DNA from: Chondrus crispus
Lineage: Eukaryota; Rhodophyta; Florideophyceae; Gigartinales; Gigartinaceae
Direction: 5' to 3'
Length of the DNA: 64,000 nucleotides
Assembly (NCBI RefSeq): GCF_000350225.1
Contig: NW_005179042.1
Span: forward strand, 1-64,000
Below the pieces are notes generated by a model. The model had not been told where the DNA came from. It saw only the letters and a program-made list of their open reading frames with translations, and ran no database searches. Made by a program: the position numbers and the translations under genes. Shown one piece after another: positions 34,834 through 45,145 of the stretch; the first letter of the stretch is position 1; the number at the start of each line of letters is the position of its first letter.

Positions 34834-36160
34834 CTCACGCGCTCACCGTTTAGTTGTTGGTGTGGCGCCCCGTGTCCTCTCCTGACGACAGCCCTCACCC
34901 TGCTCCAGTTGCGGCAACCGCCACCTAGCGGGTTTGGCAGCACCATTCCCCGGGGTGCGGGTGATCCGTTCCGCCCCGGACCTCATCGACCGCACACGTG
35001 CCCTCGTGTCATAGCACGTCCGTCATCCGCCATACGTGAGCCGAGAGCCGCAACGTCCCCGCTGGTCTGTCGGGAGGACGTCAAGTCCAACCGGTTGTAC
35101 GCCCCAAGCGGCGTGGTCACGCCTCGCGACCGGCGCCCCCCCCCCCCGACTTAGGAGTCGTGTTGGCCCCTCGGGTGGTGACGCCTCAAGTCACGCCCCG
35201 TCATATTGCATCCTCGCACCCCCTTTTGGGTACCGCGCGCGACAACCCGGGATCCGGCACTAGGGCGGTCACGTCACTCCCCCTACCTCTACCGGTCGGC
35301 AACCCGCTGACGTTACGTGAAATCTGCGCTTCTCCGACCCTCCCGTCCTCGCGAGTGACGTCTCGCAGTCGCCGCTGTAGCGGCTGGCCGGAGTGACCCC
35401 CCCCCGCAGTGTGTGTCCTCTCTGGAGCCCGACACACGAGATAAGCGGGGGTCAACGTTGCCGTGACCCTCATAGAGGGCTGACCCCGTCCCTGGTTTCG
35501 ACTCCCTTGGCGGAGACAACCGTCACTCGCCATAATGAAGAAAAGAGAGAGAGAGAACGAAAAAGGGGGCGATTTGTCGCGTCGTATACGAGTCTCGCGG
35601 GAACACCGTTCCCGGAGTGCTGTCGTTACGACGCTCGCCCGTGAGTCGGATTACCACACGGGGAGACGCGGACCACCCTCCCCGTACAGAGCCCATCGAT
35701 ATCAACGTCATCGACAACGAGTCGGGCCCTCACGTCGTGCATCTCGGCCCCAACTTACCGCGCGCCGCTCCGCGTATCCGCGAACGTCTACAAAAGCCAC
35801 TCCTGAGAAGAGAGGTCCCATTTATGGCTAACCCTCACACCTCCCTCGGAGTGTCCCCCCTCTTTCCCGACTCGTGGGTTACGCTCTACCCCGGGGTGCT
35901 CCTTTACGAGGACGCACACCCGCCACATATCACGACTCCTCATAAGTCGACGAGATCATCCTCGACCCCGGCGACAGGAGCCACCGGTGCATCCGAAGGG
36001 ATCGACCCCTCCTCAGAATCGAGGGGGTCCCCCGGGACCGTCGCCACCGCCGGAGCCGTCCCTCCCATCGGGGTGTCCACCACGACCGTGGTAACCCCCG
36101 CGTCCACCGCCGTCTTGAGGCGTTTCACTCCCGCCACAAACTCGGCGTTGCTCACTAATT
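34834..36160 (+). other. Gypsy 1 spacer between pol and the antisense frame
   Basis: No sense gene with a known motif. C-runs occur at 35138-35151 and 35397-35405. On minus, 35940-36172 stays open in a frame that would continue the antisense protein if the vector-like bases at 36174-36201 were absent (DELLKLVSNAEF, VDAGVTTVVVD). Confidence 0.5.
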
Positions 36161-37435
36161 TCAAGAGTTCGTCCTCGAGCGGCCGCCAGTGTGCTGGAAA
36201 GGCCGCCGTACACCCGACTCCCCTTTCGAAGTCACCGATCGCGATTGCTCCCCAACTGTCGGGCTCTCGCCCCCCAGGGGAGCCTCCGGTCGTACCGGTC
36301 CGCCCGTCTGATTTGCCGGGTCTTGACCCTCGCGGGGTGTGTGCGGCGCAACTACTGCCGTTGACACAGGGACCAGAGGCCCCTGCATTAATTCCGGTTG
36401 AAGGCTCGCAAACGACCCCGGGTCGAGCCGGATCCAATTACCGGCGCTCGGTTCGCCGGCGTCGTCTCGCCTTCCCGGGGATGCGTTCGCGTGATCAGGG
36501 CGATCGTAATGGTGGCCCTGACAATAAGGCACCCGTGGCCAGTCAACCCGGTCGTGAAGATCGAGCAGCGTATTCAGCTGCTCGCAAACCCAAGCCCCAC
36601 CAAGGACCCCTTCCAAGTCTAGCTTGCGCAACCATCGGACAATCATGGTCGGCAACACGTATAACCGGCCGTCCAGCGATGACCAAATGAACCTTTTCGC
36701 CACGATAGCGATCCATTCGCTGAGGAAAATCATCCAACGCGGAGACTGCGGCGAGTCATTCAGACTCAAGCCGAAATACACCAGACAAGGTGGGACCTCC
36801 GCAACGAAGTCCGCCGGGACTTCGTACTGCGAAAACCAATGCGGTATCTGAGGATACCGCTCATACCGAGAACGCGGCTCGAAAGTCGTCGCTTCGATCC
36901 ACTCATAGGCGACAAACACGCCGAGAGCGTTGCGCATTCGACGCTCGTATTTGAGCTTGTCGTAATACCCGGGGTTGCTTTCCCGTTCTACGTATCTCTC
37001 GTAGCGAGGTGGGAGGATCGGCTTATCCCACGCCAGGTATGCGATCCCCGGCTCCTCAACTCGTTCCGGTAGATGATCCAACACTCGCCGCAGATTGGCG
37101 ACGTATCCGCGATCGCCCTCTGTACGATACGCCCACGTATCAAAGTCCCATTCTACGGGAATTGGGCGATTGCACGGCGTCCTCGACAGCCGACGAACCA
37201 ACGACGCTACGTATCTCTGACGTCGATCACGCCCAATACGGCGGTATTTCGGCCAGACATGCTCGCCGTCCACCACGAGACGGTAGCAAAAATCACGTGA
37301 CCATACAGCTCGTAGGCTGAGACCCCCGGGGAGAGCACCGGTCACATCCGCGTACGATCGCACGAGATGTGTGTCCCGTAACCCCTCGGGAGCAAGGAAT
37401 GGAGCCCGTTCGAATAGCAAGGGATCGTCGGACAT
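36161..37435 (-). CDS. Antisense frame of gypsy 1 (unknown protein)
   Basis: A long frame on the strand opposite to the element, between pol and the 3' LTR. Open from 37696, but the first codon there is TTG; ATGs lie at 37531 and 37435. I chose 37435 because it begins MSDDPLL, resembling MSDPPLA of the antisense frame at 58533 (424 residues). The middle is rich in Tyr, Arg and Trp (YRRIGRDRRQRYVASLVRRL, YERRMRNALGVF, SPRWMIFLSEW); the C-terminal part is Pro/Gly-rich and probably disordered. No known family recognised. The last residues (FQHTGGR) are read from vector-like sequence, so the natural C-terminus is probably different. Plant gypsy elements such as Grande and RIRE2 also have antisense frames here. 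Confidence 0.6.
   Translation of the reverse strand: MSDDPLLFERAPFLAPEGLRDTHLVRSYADVTGALPGGLSLRAVWSRDFCYRLVVDGEHVWPKYRRIGRDRRQRYVASLVRRLSRTPCNRPIPVEWDFDTWAYRTEGDRGYVANLRRVLDHLPERVEEPGIAYLAWDKPILPPRYERYVERESNPGYYDKLKYERRMRNALGVFVAYEWIEATTFEPRSRYERYPQIPHWFSQYEVPADFVAEVPPCLVYFGLSLNDSPQSPRWMIFLSEWIAIVAKRFIWSSLDGRLYVLPTMIVRWLRKLDLEGVLGGAWVCEQLNTLLDLHDRVDWPRVPYCQGHHYDRPDHANASPGRRDDAGEPSAGNWIRLDPGSFASLQPELMQGPLVPVSTAVVAPHTPREGQDPANQTGGPVRPEAPLGGESPTVGEQSRSVTSKGESGVRRPFQHTGGRSRTNS
36174..36201. other. Cloning-vector polylinker and BstXI adaptor-like sequence
   Basis: In direct succession: CTCGAG (XhoI), GCGGCCGC (NotI, sharing one G), CCAGTGTGCTGG (BstXI) and AAAG. The first three follow the polylinker order of pcDNA-type vectors, and CTGGAAAG is the standard BstXI adaptor. 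Chance is very unlikely. It probably marks vector left in a read or a chimeric clone. Confidence 0.85.
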
Positions 37436-37825
37436 GCCCTTACCACGCAGCAATCGAGGGGACGGCCACCCCCGCAACTCTACCTCCTCCGTGTCCCCCG
37501 CTTCCCCGTAGGGGTTGCGGAACCGATCCATCCCCGCGCGCGCCGACCCGGGCCAGACGCCTCTCAGATGACAACTCGATCCGTCCCGCGTACCGTACAG
37601 CGTGGACTGCGCGGAGGAAACTACAAGAGGAAGGCGAAGACAAACCGGCCGCGCTAGATGGAAAGTTGGAATATTGAGGAAGACCGCCTCCGACAAGCTG
37701 GCTTGCAGAAACCCACGCTTTCAGTTTACCCGCGGCCGCTGGTCCAAAAGAAAAAAAAAAGAGAATAACCCGATAATTCGGCGATGATTTCTACAGTACC
37801 TGCACGCGGGGACGCGTGGTTCTCT

Positions 37826-37838
37826 AAGAAGGGGGATC
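37826..37838 (+). promoter_or_regulatory. Polypurine tract of gypsy 1
   Basis: AAGAAGGGGGATC directly before the 3' LTR, in the position that primes plus-strand synthesis. Confidence 0.7.
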
Positions 37839-38488
37839 TGTAGTGCACTGTACTCGGTACCGGGACAGCTGTCCTAATCTCACCAAAATCGCGCTCGCCG
37901 CCACCACATGTACCACGGGTACACGTGGACTCCTGTCTCTCTGCCGGACCATACCGGTGGACACGTGTGAGCCCTCTGCCGCCTGTCGGGTCAATGGGGG
38001 CCGTGACTTGGTCCCCTCGGGGCTACACCCGTTATATTCTAGTTACTCTAAATTACAGTATAATTTAGCTTCGCCATGACGGCGACGGGGACTATATAGT
38101 CAACCCGATGATGATCAAAGTAAAGAGGTACGAAGCCTCGGGTCTTTTACCTTGGTTTCTGGATTCCAGGTTGTAGCCTCGACTCGGTACTGGCTCGCCC
38201 ATACCGACCGAGCCATCTACAACCCCTGGAATCCCAACTGCCTTCCCCGCGCGCGTCGACCCCAACCGCGCGAGCGCTACGTTAATTACTGTGCTGTCCG
38301 TTCTGTTAGTTCTGTTTTTCCTTTAATTCACCCTGTCTATTGCTGACTACGTTGCTACTTTCCTACCGCGCAAGCCGCGCCCGGATCCCGGTTCCGGTCA
38401 TCCACCGGGTGGTCTCCCGAATTTCCTTACGCGTCCGAACGCGCGTCGCTCTGCCTACAGCCGCCACCCGTGGCTGTAGTGCACGACA
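37839..38488 (+). repeat. 3' LTR of gypsy 1
   Basis: 650-bp copy of 27069-27718 with two visible substitutions (in GCTCGC-GCC and CTACCG-GCAAG contexts). It probably also supplies antisense promoter activity for the frame at 36161-37435, which starts ~400 bases away; that is inference. Confidence 0.93.
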
Positions 38489-39718
38489 AATGAAAAGGCC
38501 TGGGGCTCGAAGGACTCTGATCGCAACGCCTCGCAATTTACGTGTACCATAGCTTTAAATGCCCAGAATCGCTTCCCGCCACGTCACAATACTTCGTCTA
38601 GGAAGAAGTTTGTGAAAGGAAGGCCAAAATGTTGGGACTGTCAGCAAGTTGGACACAAGGCATTTAACTGTCCTAGGAGAGACTTGCAACGTCAGAGAGA
38701 CCCGGCAAATATTGGGATTACCAATGCAAATCATGCATCAATGCTCATGGTTACATCAGAAGATTCAGGACAGCACAAGTTGCTCCTTGACTCCGGAGCC
38801 TCAGACCATATGGTCAATCACAGGGAGTTATTCATCAAGCTGAAACCCATTCAGCCTCACACAGTTTTATTTGGAAACGGGGCAACGATGAAGGAGTACA
38901 GTCAAGGAGATAGCAAAGTTTCAGTTTCGCGGCATGACAGTACTGAAAGTAATCCAGCCACGAAATATATAGTCATCCAAAATGTACTGTACGTCCCCGA
39001 CCTTGCAGCAAGCTTGATATCTTGTTCTGCCCTATGCAGGGAAGGCTATGATGTCAAATTTGAGGGGAACACTGGACAGGCTATGCTTAAGGGTGTAATC
39101 GAATTCCAATGCAAAATGGAAGATGGCGTCTTTGTGATCCAGCAACATCAGAGTCCGGACAACTCAAAAGCGATGTCAGTAAGAAGCAATACGGAAAGGC
39201 TTTGGCATGATGGCCTTGGTCATGCATCCATCGGACGCATTCGGGAACTACCAAAGAAAAATGCTGTAAACGGTTTGCAACTTGAAGAAAAAATTCAAAC
39301 GCAAAACGATTGTCAAGACTGTATCAAGGGTAAGCATCATAAGCTTTCGGTAAGGAAGAAGTACATTCATGCAACGTCGCCAGGAGAAGTGATCCACAGC
39401 GATGTTGCTGGGCCTACGTCAGTCGCCTCACTCGGAGGCTCAAGGTATTATGTATCATTTATCGACGAGTTTTCGGGATATATTACTGTGGTTCCTATAT
39501 CTGCAAAGAGTCAAGTCCTAGACAAGTTCAAGGACTTTCAGCAGTGGTTCGAGCGAAAGTATGAGTGCAAGATCAAAAGGTTTCACTCAGAAGGAGGTGG
39601 TGAATATACCGCCTGCACCGATTTTCTAAGGACACAAGGAATTGAGAGGGAAGAAATTCCCCCTTATTGCCCCGAACTCAATGGAACAGCAGAACGAGCG
39701 AACCCAACAATTATGTAG
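38489..39718 (+). pseudogene. copia 2 Gag 3' end, protease and integrase
   Basis: Continues the gag frame after the gypsy insertion. A canonical zinc knuckle CWDCQQVGHKAFNC (CX2CX4HX4C) is near 38630. The protease has LLLDSGASDHM (Asp codon at 38789). GAG_pre-integrase RLWHDGLGHAS follows. Integrase: VIHSDVAGP (first Asp codon 39401), FHSEGGGEY where the second catalytic Asp is replaced by Glu (39590-39592), and PYCPELNGTAERAN. A TAG at 39716-39718 stops the frame, which continues in phase. Confidence 0.88.
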
Positions 39719-42003
39719 TGTGCTCGGTCCATGCTATTCCATGCAAAGATGCCCCGCAGTTTCTGGGCAGAGGCCGTTGTGCACGCTGCAGACATTCGAA
39801 ATAGATTTATCTGTCCTCGGAATGGGCACAAGACATCATATGAACTGCTAACTGGGCGAAAGCTCCGCGTTGACCATTTACGGGTCTTCGGGTCCCTCTC
39901 TTGGATTCATATCCCAAAAGAAAAAAGGAAGAAACTGGATCCGAAAAGTGCAGACTGTGTATTGATCGGGTGCTACGAAAATACTACCTACAAAGTATGG
40001 GTACGCTCGAAACAAGCACCAGCATTGGCTCGCCACATCAAATTATTGGAAAATTTGTTCCGAAGTGAAGGTTGGTATCAAAATGCCGACAGCGACGTGA
40101 ACCCTGAAGATGAGCGCTCCGCTTCGATCGACGTCACGCAGAGGCTATCCCAAAATCTTGTAGACGTTGCAGCCCCGACGTTTTCGAAAGGAGCAGGTCG
40201 AGAAACTGTCAATGCAGAAAAAATAGAAAATGACATATCCATTGAGGATTTGACGTACCAACCACCGTCTCCAGCAGAACCAGCACAAAATTCCCCTGCA
40301 TCAGTACCGAAGGAACGCTGGGGTAACCAAGAGGCACAGGAACAAAGAACTGAGCGTTTAAATGTGGAAGAGGAAAGCATCGTAATAAGTCCACAACCGC
40401 GATATCCTCAACGCCAGAGACAGAAACCCGACCACTACCGACCTGAAACAAGTTTTCTCACAGGGAAATTGGTAGAACCGACTACAGTAGGTGAGGCGCT
40501 CTCAGGGAAGGATTCTGAAAGATGGTTGGCAGCTATCAACGAAGAGCTGGAATCATTACGCCAGCATTCCACATGGATCTTGCCAAAAGTTCCAGAGGGA
40601 GTATCTCCTTTACCAACGCGATTCGTATTCAAAAGAAAGACTGGAAACAATGGCAAAGTTTGTAGATACAAAGCGCGACTGGTAGTTAAGGGATTCATGC
40701 AGACGGAAGTCATGGAAACATACGCGCCAGTTGTAGAATTCAGTACTGTACGAGTTGCGTTAACGATTGCTGTACAAAGGGGATACGTCATTCATCAAAT
40801 GGACGTCAAGACAGATTTCCTACACGGTGAGATAGATGGAGAGATATACATCACTCCTCCGCGTGGGTCCGAAATACGTGTTCCCGCTGGACACGCTCTG
40901 AAACTTCAGAAGGGATTGTATGGTCCCAAGCAGTCCCCAAAGCTGTGGATGAACAAGTGGAAGTAATGAGGAAGTTACATTTCAAGGGTCTGGCATCGGA
41001 CCCCTGCGTCTTTCGGAACAAGAACGTTTGGGTGCTCATATACGTCGACGATGTTATCGTCATTGGCGCACGATGGGAAGACGTACTGGAAGCACAGAGC
41101 CATATATCTGGCCATTTAGAAATGAAAGATATGGGAGAGCTCACAGACTTTCTTGGCGTACGATTCACACGGGCAAGGGAAGGGGCTTGGTTGTCTCAGA
41201 ATTATTACGTCAGCTCTATACTGAAAAGATTCGGAATGGAGTTTTGTAACGAAGTATCTACACCGGCCTGTGTCGATGGACGGGGAAACGAAGAAACTGA
41301 TGAAGCTGTTGACCAGCGGTACTATCAAGAAATCGTGGGCTCTCTGTTGTTTCTGTCCATGAGGACCCGTCCAGACATAGCAGCTGCAGTAAACCTGCTC
41401 ACACGTCACTGCAGCCACCCCAGAAAGTCTCACATGATGTCTGCGAAACGTGTACTACGGTACTTGAAAGGGACACGGACTTACGCAATCAGAATATGCA
41501 AGGACGAGGGCGGCATGAAAGGGTACTCCGATTCAGATTGGGCGGGCGACACGTCTGATCGCAGGTCCACTTCGGGGATGCTTATGAAGATCGGGCACAC
41601 TTCTGTGTTTTGGAAATGTCAGAAGCAAAATTGCGTAACTCTCTCCACTACAGAAGCAGAGTATGTGGCATTGACGGAGGCATGCAAAAACATCATTTGG
41701 CTCCGCAAGCTTCTGTCTGAATTCAATGTCGACATTGCTGGTCCCACAATCATTTATGAAGATAATCAAGGATCTATTGTTTGGGCAAGTGAAGGCGTTC
41801 GGCATGCCAAACATGTGGCAGTAAGAGTTAACTACGTCAAAGAAAATGTTGAAAACGGAACTGTCAGAATTGTGCACTGCCCCACAGACAAAATGATAGC
41901 GGATGTCATGACCAAGCCATTGAGACGGATCAAGTTCGACTACATGCGTGATCAGCTTGGCGTGATGTTGTTGATCGAGCATGAGGGCAAGAGGGAGAGT
42001 TGA
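39719..42003 (+). pseudogene. copia 2 integrase C-terminus, reverse transcriptase and RNase H
   Basis: In phase with the previous part after the TAG. It has the integrase C-terminal region (PRSFWAEAVVHAADIRNR), a variable linker, and reverse transcriptase: YKARLVVKGFMQ, YAPVVEFSTVR, HQMDVKTDFLHGE. A frameshift near 40960 (frame ends at 40966) moves to RKLHFKGLASDPCVF and the intact YVDD (41041-41052). RNase H is complete: GYSDSDWAGD, STTEAEYVAL, IYEDNQGS, KHVAVRVNYVKE, and ends HEGKRES at 42003, six bases into the LTR. Confidence 0.88.
41980..41997 (+). promoter_or_regulatory. Polypurine tract of copia 2
   Basis: ATGAGGGCAAGAGGGAG directly before the 3' LTR. Confidence 0.65.
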
Positions 42004-42370
42004 GATGTGCCCAGCATGCTTAGGATTACGCAGGTGAAATGAACTAGGACTCTGGATGGAGCAAGAGAATGCTTCAGGACAGAACACTTGAATCACGGAT
42101 AGTTTCGCACAGTAGAAAATCGTCCGATTGGGTAACAATATGTCTAGCGACCATTGTGAAGTATCCAGGCCAGTTCCTGCCATTGCAACTGACCTGGACG
42201 TACTGTGTCGTCAGTTCGCAGGTTTATGACGACGGGATCAGTAGGATAGTATATATGTACTTCTATGCCCTACTCAAAGTAAAGGAGTCACCACACTACC
42301 TGAAGGTCCAACACCTCTGTTTCTCATAAGGCCGTTGTTCCCCGTCCTAACAAGTCGTGCTGCGCCAAGT
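41998..42370 (+). repeat. 3' LTR of copia 2
   Basis: 373-bp copy of 26038-26410 with two visible substitutions, followed by the target duplication CAAAA. Confidence 0.92.
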
Positions 42371-42437
42371 CAAAAGAACTCCATTGCATAATGACAGATG
42401 CAAACCTAGTTCAACCAGGGCTGCCGTCGAGCCTCTA
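42371..42437 (+). pseudogene. Tigger-like transposase C-terminus (arm B), split by copia 2
   Basis: Resumes the frame cut at 26037 and ends at TAA 42435-42437; identical in layout to the end of the arm A copy at 257-259. The arm match goes on to about 42549 without coding. Confidence 0.7.
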
Positions 42438-43771
42438 ATCGCTCCTGTTTGAAGAACAAAACCGCGTGCGGAGACTGCAACGTATGAACCTGAAGCAAAG
42501 ACGTATTGATAGCTTCTGTAGTCGTTGGTGGTTAGTTTCTAGTGTGCATTTAGGCCCCGGCAAAGTGAACTCTTGGTTTGTTCATGCTTGTTATGTTCAT
42601 TATATCGCGTAATTCATTCTAACGAGTCTGGTTCACCTTAGAAATACGAAACCGTCGTTTCTGAGCCAAAAAGCGGGGTGGCGCCTCCCTCACAACCTTT
42701 CAGTTCACTACACCGGGACAGTTCATCCTATCATGTACACAGCTTATCGAGACTTTACTCTGTACTGCATTCCAAAGTATGTGTTGTTCATTTCTTGAGT
42801 CGCCACAACTGATCCAGGAAAGTGGCAACAATAGAAGTTTAAACCTACCCCCTCATGCGCATCCATCCCCACACATGTGCTGCATATTGGACCAACACGC
42901 AGATGCTTCCCAGGCTCTCACGTGTCTTCTCCATTCTTTTGCGACAACGAAGTACTGTAGAGCTCTTTCAAAGAGCTTCATGCAGGTCTTTTCCTGGCTC
43001 CATCAAAAAGTACTCAACGCTACGAGGCACTGGTTCGTCTACAGTATGACACGGAACTACACACCACTTGATCAAAACGATCATGAGTAATAATCTTTCC
43101 TTGTGATAAACACTAAGCAAAAGGGGAGGTGCCGTTGGCCAACGACATGAGAGAGGAATGACTGGGAGTCATATGAAGGAATCACCACATTCCTCACTGC
43201 CTTGCATCGTTTCCTGTCCATTGCGCCTCATTATTATTACTGTACAATGCTGCAAGCTCACCGCTCTTTCAGCCAACACCACTCTTCCCGTTGTCCGACC
43301 ATCCAATCTCCGCCTGGCGCCTTCCATAACGCGAGAACACACGCCGTGCAACAATGCTCTCCGGCACTCATCAGCTCCTCTTCCGCTTGCCATGAATAGC
43401 GACCAATCCACGACAGAGGCGCCGCACCTCGTGATCATGAAAGGACCTCATTTAGAAGACCTCGGAGTGGTCAGCCACGTATTGGCTTTCCGCTTCGTTT
43501 CCTAAACGACGCGAAGACAGTGTTTGGAGCTCGTGTAGTCACGATTCCTTTTTTTCTTCTGGCTCCACGGCCCACTCCGCACCGCGTGAGCGGTATCTGT
43601 CCTATTGCCGTGTACAAAACTTCGACAGTCTACAACCTGGTAGTACTGAGTGTTCGTGCCGAAAAGCATGAACATTTCTGTTTGGCGGTCTTCTCGTCCA
43701 TGTGTGAGACCGCTCATCCTGCACCTTCTTCCAGAGAGTGAACAAATCGTCAACCGCACCGTTGCCCTTCA
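42438..43771. other. Intergenic region before the first membrane-protein gene
   Basis: After the arm ends at 42549 no gene is recognised. Two weak frames on plus (42779-43090, 43158-43505) show no known motif. The stretch 43108-43190 is a dispersed repeat also found at 55783-55895 (CAAAAGGGGAGGTGCCG, GGCCAACGACATGAG, GAGGAATGACTG, GAAGGAATCACCACA). The bases before 43772 should hold the promoter of the next gene; I see no clear TATA box. Confidence 0.45.
43108..43200 (+). repeat. Dispersed repeat, copy 1
   Basis: Shares several 12-20-base blocks with 55783-55895 in the same orientation. Function unknown. Confidence 0.65.
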
Positions 43772-45145
43772 ATGTCTGATCCGACTTCGAATGTTTGGCG
43801 CATTAACATCGATTCCAACTGGGCTTCCGGCATCGCTGCCTTAGTCTTCGACATCCTCTTACTTGGTATCATCAAGTGGCAATGTCAAACACTCTGCAAG
43901 TATGCAAATCTCTTTATTTTGTACGATAGACGTCAGCCCATTCTTCCGGGAGCCTCCAAGATCGGAGCACTCACCGGCGGACCCACCGGTCCTATCAATC
44001 TCGCTCGCTTGTTTTCCATCCTAATCATGGTCTCCACTGCCTCTGTCGTCGTCATTGGCTTTTGCATCAACGGAAGAACCGTCACTGCTTTCAAGCCCCA
44101 GAAATATGCGGCTGTCGTCACTTTCACCAACACGCCCTTAGAGATCGACTTTTCAAACGATTTTAAGCTAAAGTGCAGCGGGGCTACCTGTGAACGAATG
44201 ATCAGTAAGCGCTTGTATGCCATGGCAGTTTCGTCTAGATGCATGGAGAGCAACTACACTCACGCGAAAATATACTCACATGTGTACAAGGAATTGGCCT
44301 TGGACGCAGAAAAACAAAAACTTGGCTCAGCCTTGCCGGACGGTATATGCGTCAATGAAGAAAACTTTCGGGACCCAATGATATATCGAGAATACGAGAT
44401 GGCTGTTCTCTCTTCTCCTGTCCTTTGCCGATCTATTGATATCAAAAATCCTTTTAAGGAGAATGGCGGCATGGATGACGTCCGCGAAGCGAACTTCGTC
44501 GCAGACGAATGCGAACCAGAGGTGAAACATCTCTATTGCTTTCACACGGATGTCACGGCATGCGCGGGGTGGGGTCAGGTCGAAAAGAACGGAACGATTA
44601 AGGATTACATCGTACTCGTACGAGACATTAGCAAGGGTGAAAGCGCGGGCGAGGTTGTACGTGTTGCTTCTTTGGACAACGAGGAGCAACAGAAGAAAGC
44701 TGTTTCGAATGTGGCATTTCTCAGTACAGTAGGATTCCAAAGTGCCGTGTCGAAGCTGGCAGACATGGCCATGAGTGATATATTGGAAAATGAGACGCTC
44801 TACTTTCGAGAGGAAGGAGGGCAAAATATTAGCGAAGTGGATCTTAACTTAGCAACACCGGCACTCGCTGTTCTTGCATCAATTACATTGCTTCTGGCTG
44901 TCCTCGTCGTTGTGTCATGGATATGGGTGGTGGTTTTGAAAGGACGGAGGGGATACAAAACGTTTTGTTCCGTACCACAAATTCTTCAGCTTGTATGTAC
45001 GGAAAAGGCGTCCAAGATGAAATCTAGTGATGCAGCAAGGAGAGTGATTGGAATATCTCGAAGAGGGCCACACCTGTCGGTGTACAAAGAGGGAAATAAA
45101 CAGGAGTGCTCGAATTGGTCATGGGAGGAGCCAGATGTGTACTGA
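43772..45145 (+). CDS. Three-membrane-segment protein, paralogue 1
   Basis: Intact intronless frame of 457 residues from ATG 43772 (MSDPTSNVW). Predicted membrane segments lie at about 18-36, 77-98 and 365-389. Between the second and third is a Cys-rich domain of about 265 residues with sequons (NYT, NGT, NET, NIS), so it is probably outside the cell or in the secretory lumen. Blocks shared with the paralogue at 52488: FDILLLGII, ALTGGPTGPI, GFCING, CSG-CRM, ICVNE, VAFLS-VGF. The ~68-residue cytosolic tail has KGRR-Y-TFCSVP-IL-LV and EKASK. No known family recognised; possibly lineage-specific. Likely a real host gene since it is open and conserved in a paralogue. Confidence 0.85.
   Translation: MSDPTSNVWRINIDSNWASGIAALVFDILLLGIIKWQCQTLCKYANLFILYDRRQPILPGASKIGALTGGPTGPINLARLFSILIMVSTASVVVIGFCINGRTVTAFKPQKYAAVVTFTNTPLEIDFSNDFKLKCSGATCERMISKRLYAMAVSSRCMESNYTHAKIYSHVYKELALDAEKQKLGSALPDGICVNEENFRDPMIYREYEMAVLSSPVLCRSIDIKNPFKENGGMDDVREANFVADECEPEVKHLYCFHTDVTACAGWGQVEKNGTIKDYIVLVRDISKGESAGEVVRVASLDNEEQQKKAVSNVAFLSTVGFQSAVSKLADMAMSDILENETLYFREEGGQNISEVDLNLATPALAVLASITLLLAVLVVVSWIWVVVLKGRRGYKTFCSVPQILQLVCTEKASKMKSSDAARRVIGISRRGPHLSVYKEGNKQECSNWSWEEPDVY

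Larger units (their letters stand above)
27069..38488 (+). mobile_element. Ty3/gypsy chromovirus 1, nested in copia 2
   Basis: An 11,420-bp element with 650-bp LTRs (27069-27718 and 37839-38488), canonical TG...CA ends and a target duplication AATGA at 27064-27068 and 38489-38493. The LTRs differ at two positions by eye, so the insertion is recent. It has Gag, a Pol with protease, reverse transcriptase, RNase H, integrase and a C-terminal chromodomain, and a 3-kb region between pol and the 3' LTR with a long antisense frame. One TAG in pol is the only break seen in the sense genes. Confidence 0.95.
26038..42370 (+). mobile_element. Ty1/copia retrotransposon 2, itself split by gypsy 1
   Basis: LTRs of 373 bp at 26038-26410 and 41998-42370 differ at two positions by eye, so the element is young. 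The target duplication CAAAA lies at 26033-26037 and 42371-42375; arm A shows the empty site. Own length without the gypsy insertion is about 4.9 kb. Domain order is Gag, zinc knuckle, protease, integrase, reverse transcriptase, RNase H. One stop and one frameshift in pol, plus the gypsy insertion in gag, inactivate this copy. Confidence 0.94.
22556..42549. repeat. Arm B of the large inverted duplication
   Basis: Reverse-complement partner of 145-13814. From left it holds the gypsy gag start (minus), the intact gypsy LTR (minus) and the Tigger-like transposase (plus), which is interrupted by copia 2. After removing that insertion the core is about 3.65 kb. The left end abuts the DDE_Tnp_4 remnant; the right end is at a GTGCATTT where arms A and B diverge. 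Confidence 0.9.

Noticed and set aside
35617..36690. 357-codon plus frame in the 3' part of gypsy 1
   Set aside because: It crosses the vector-like bases at 36174-36201 and is low-complexity; opposite to the better antisense frame.
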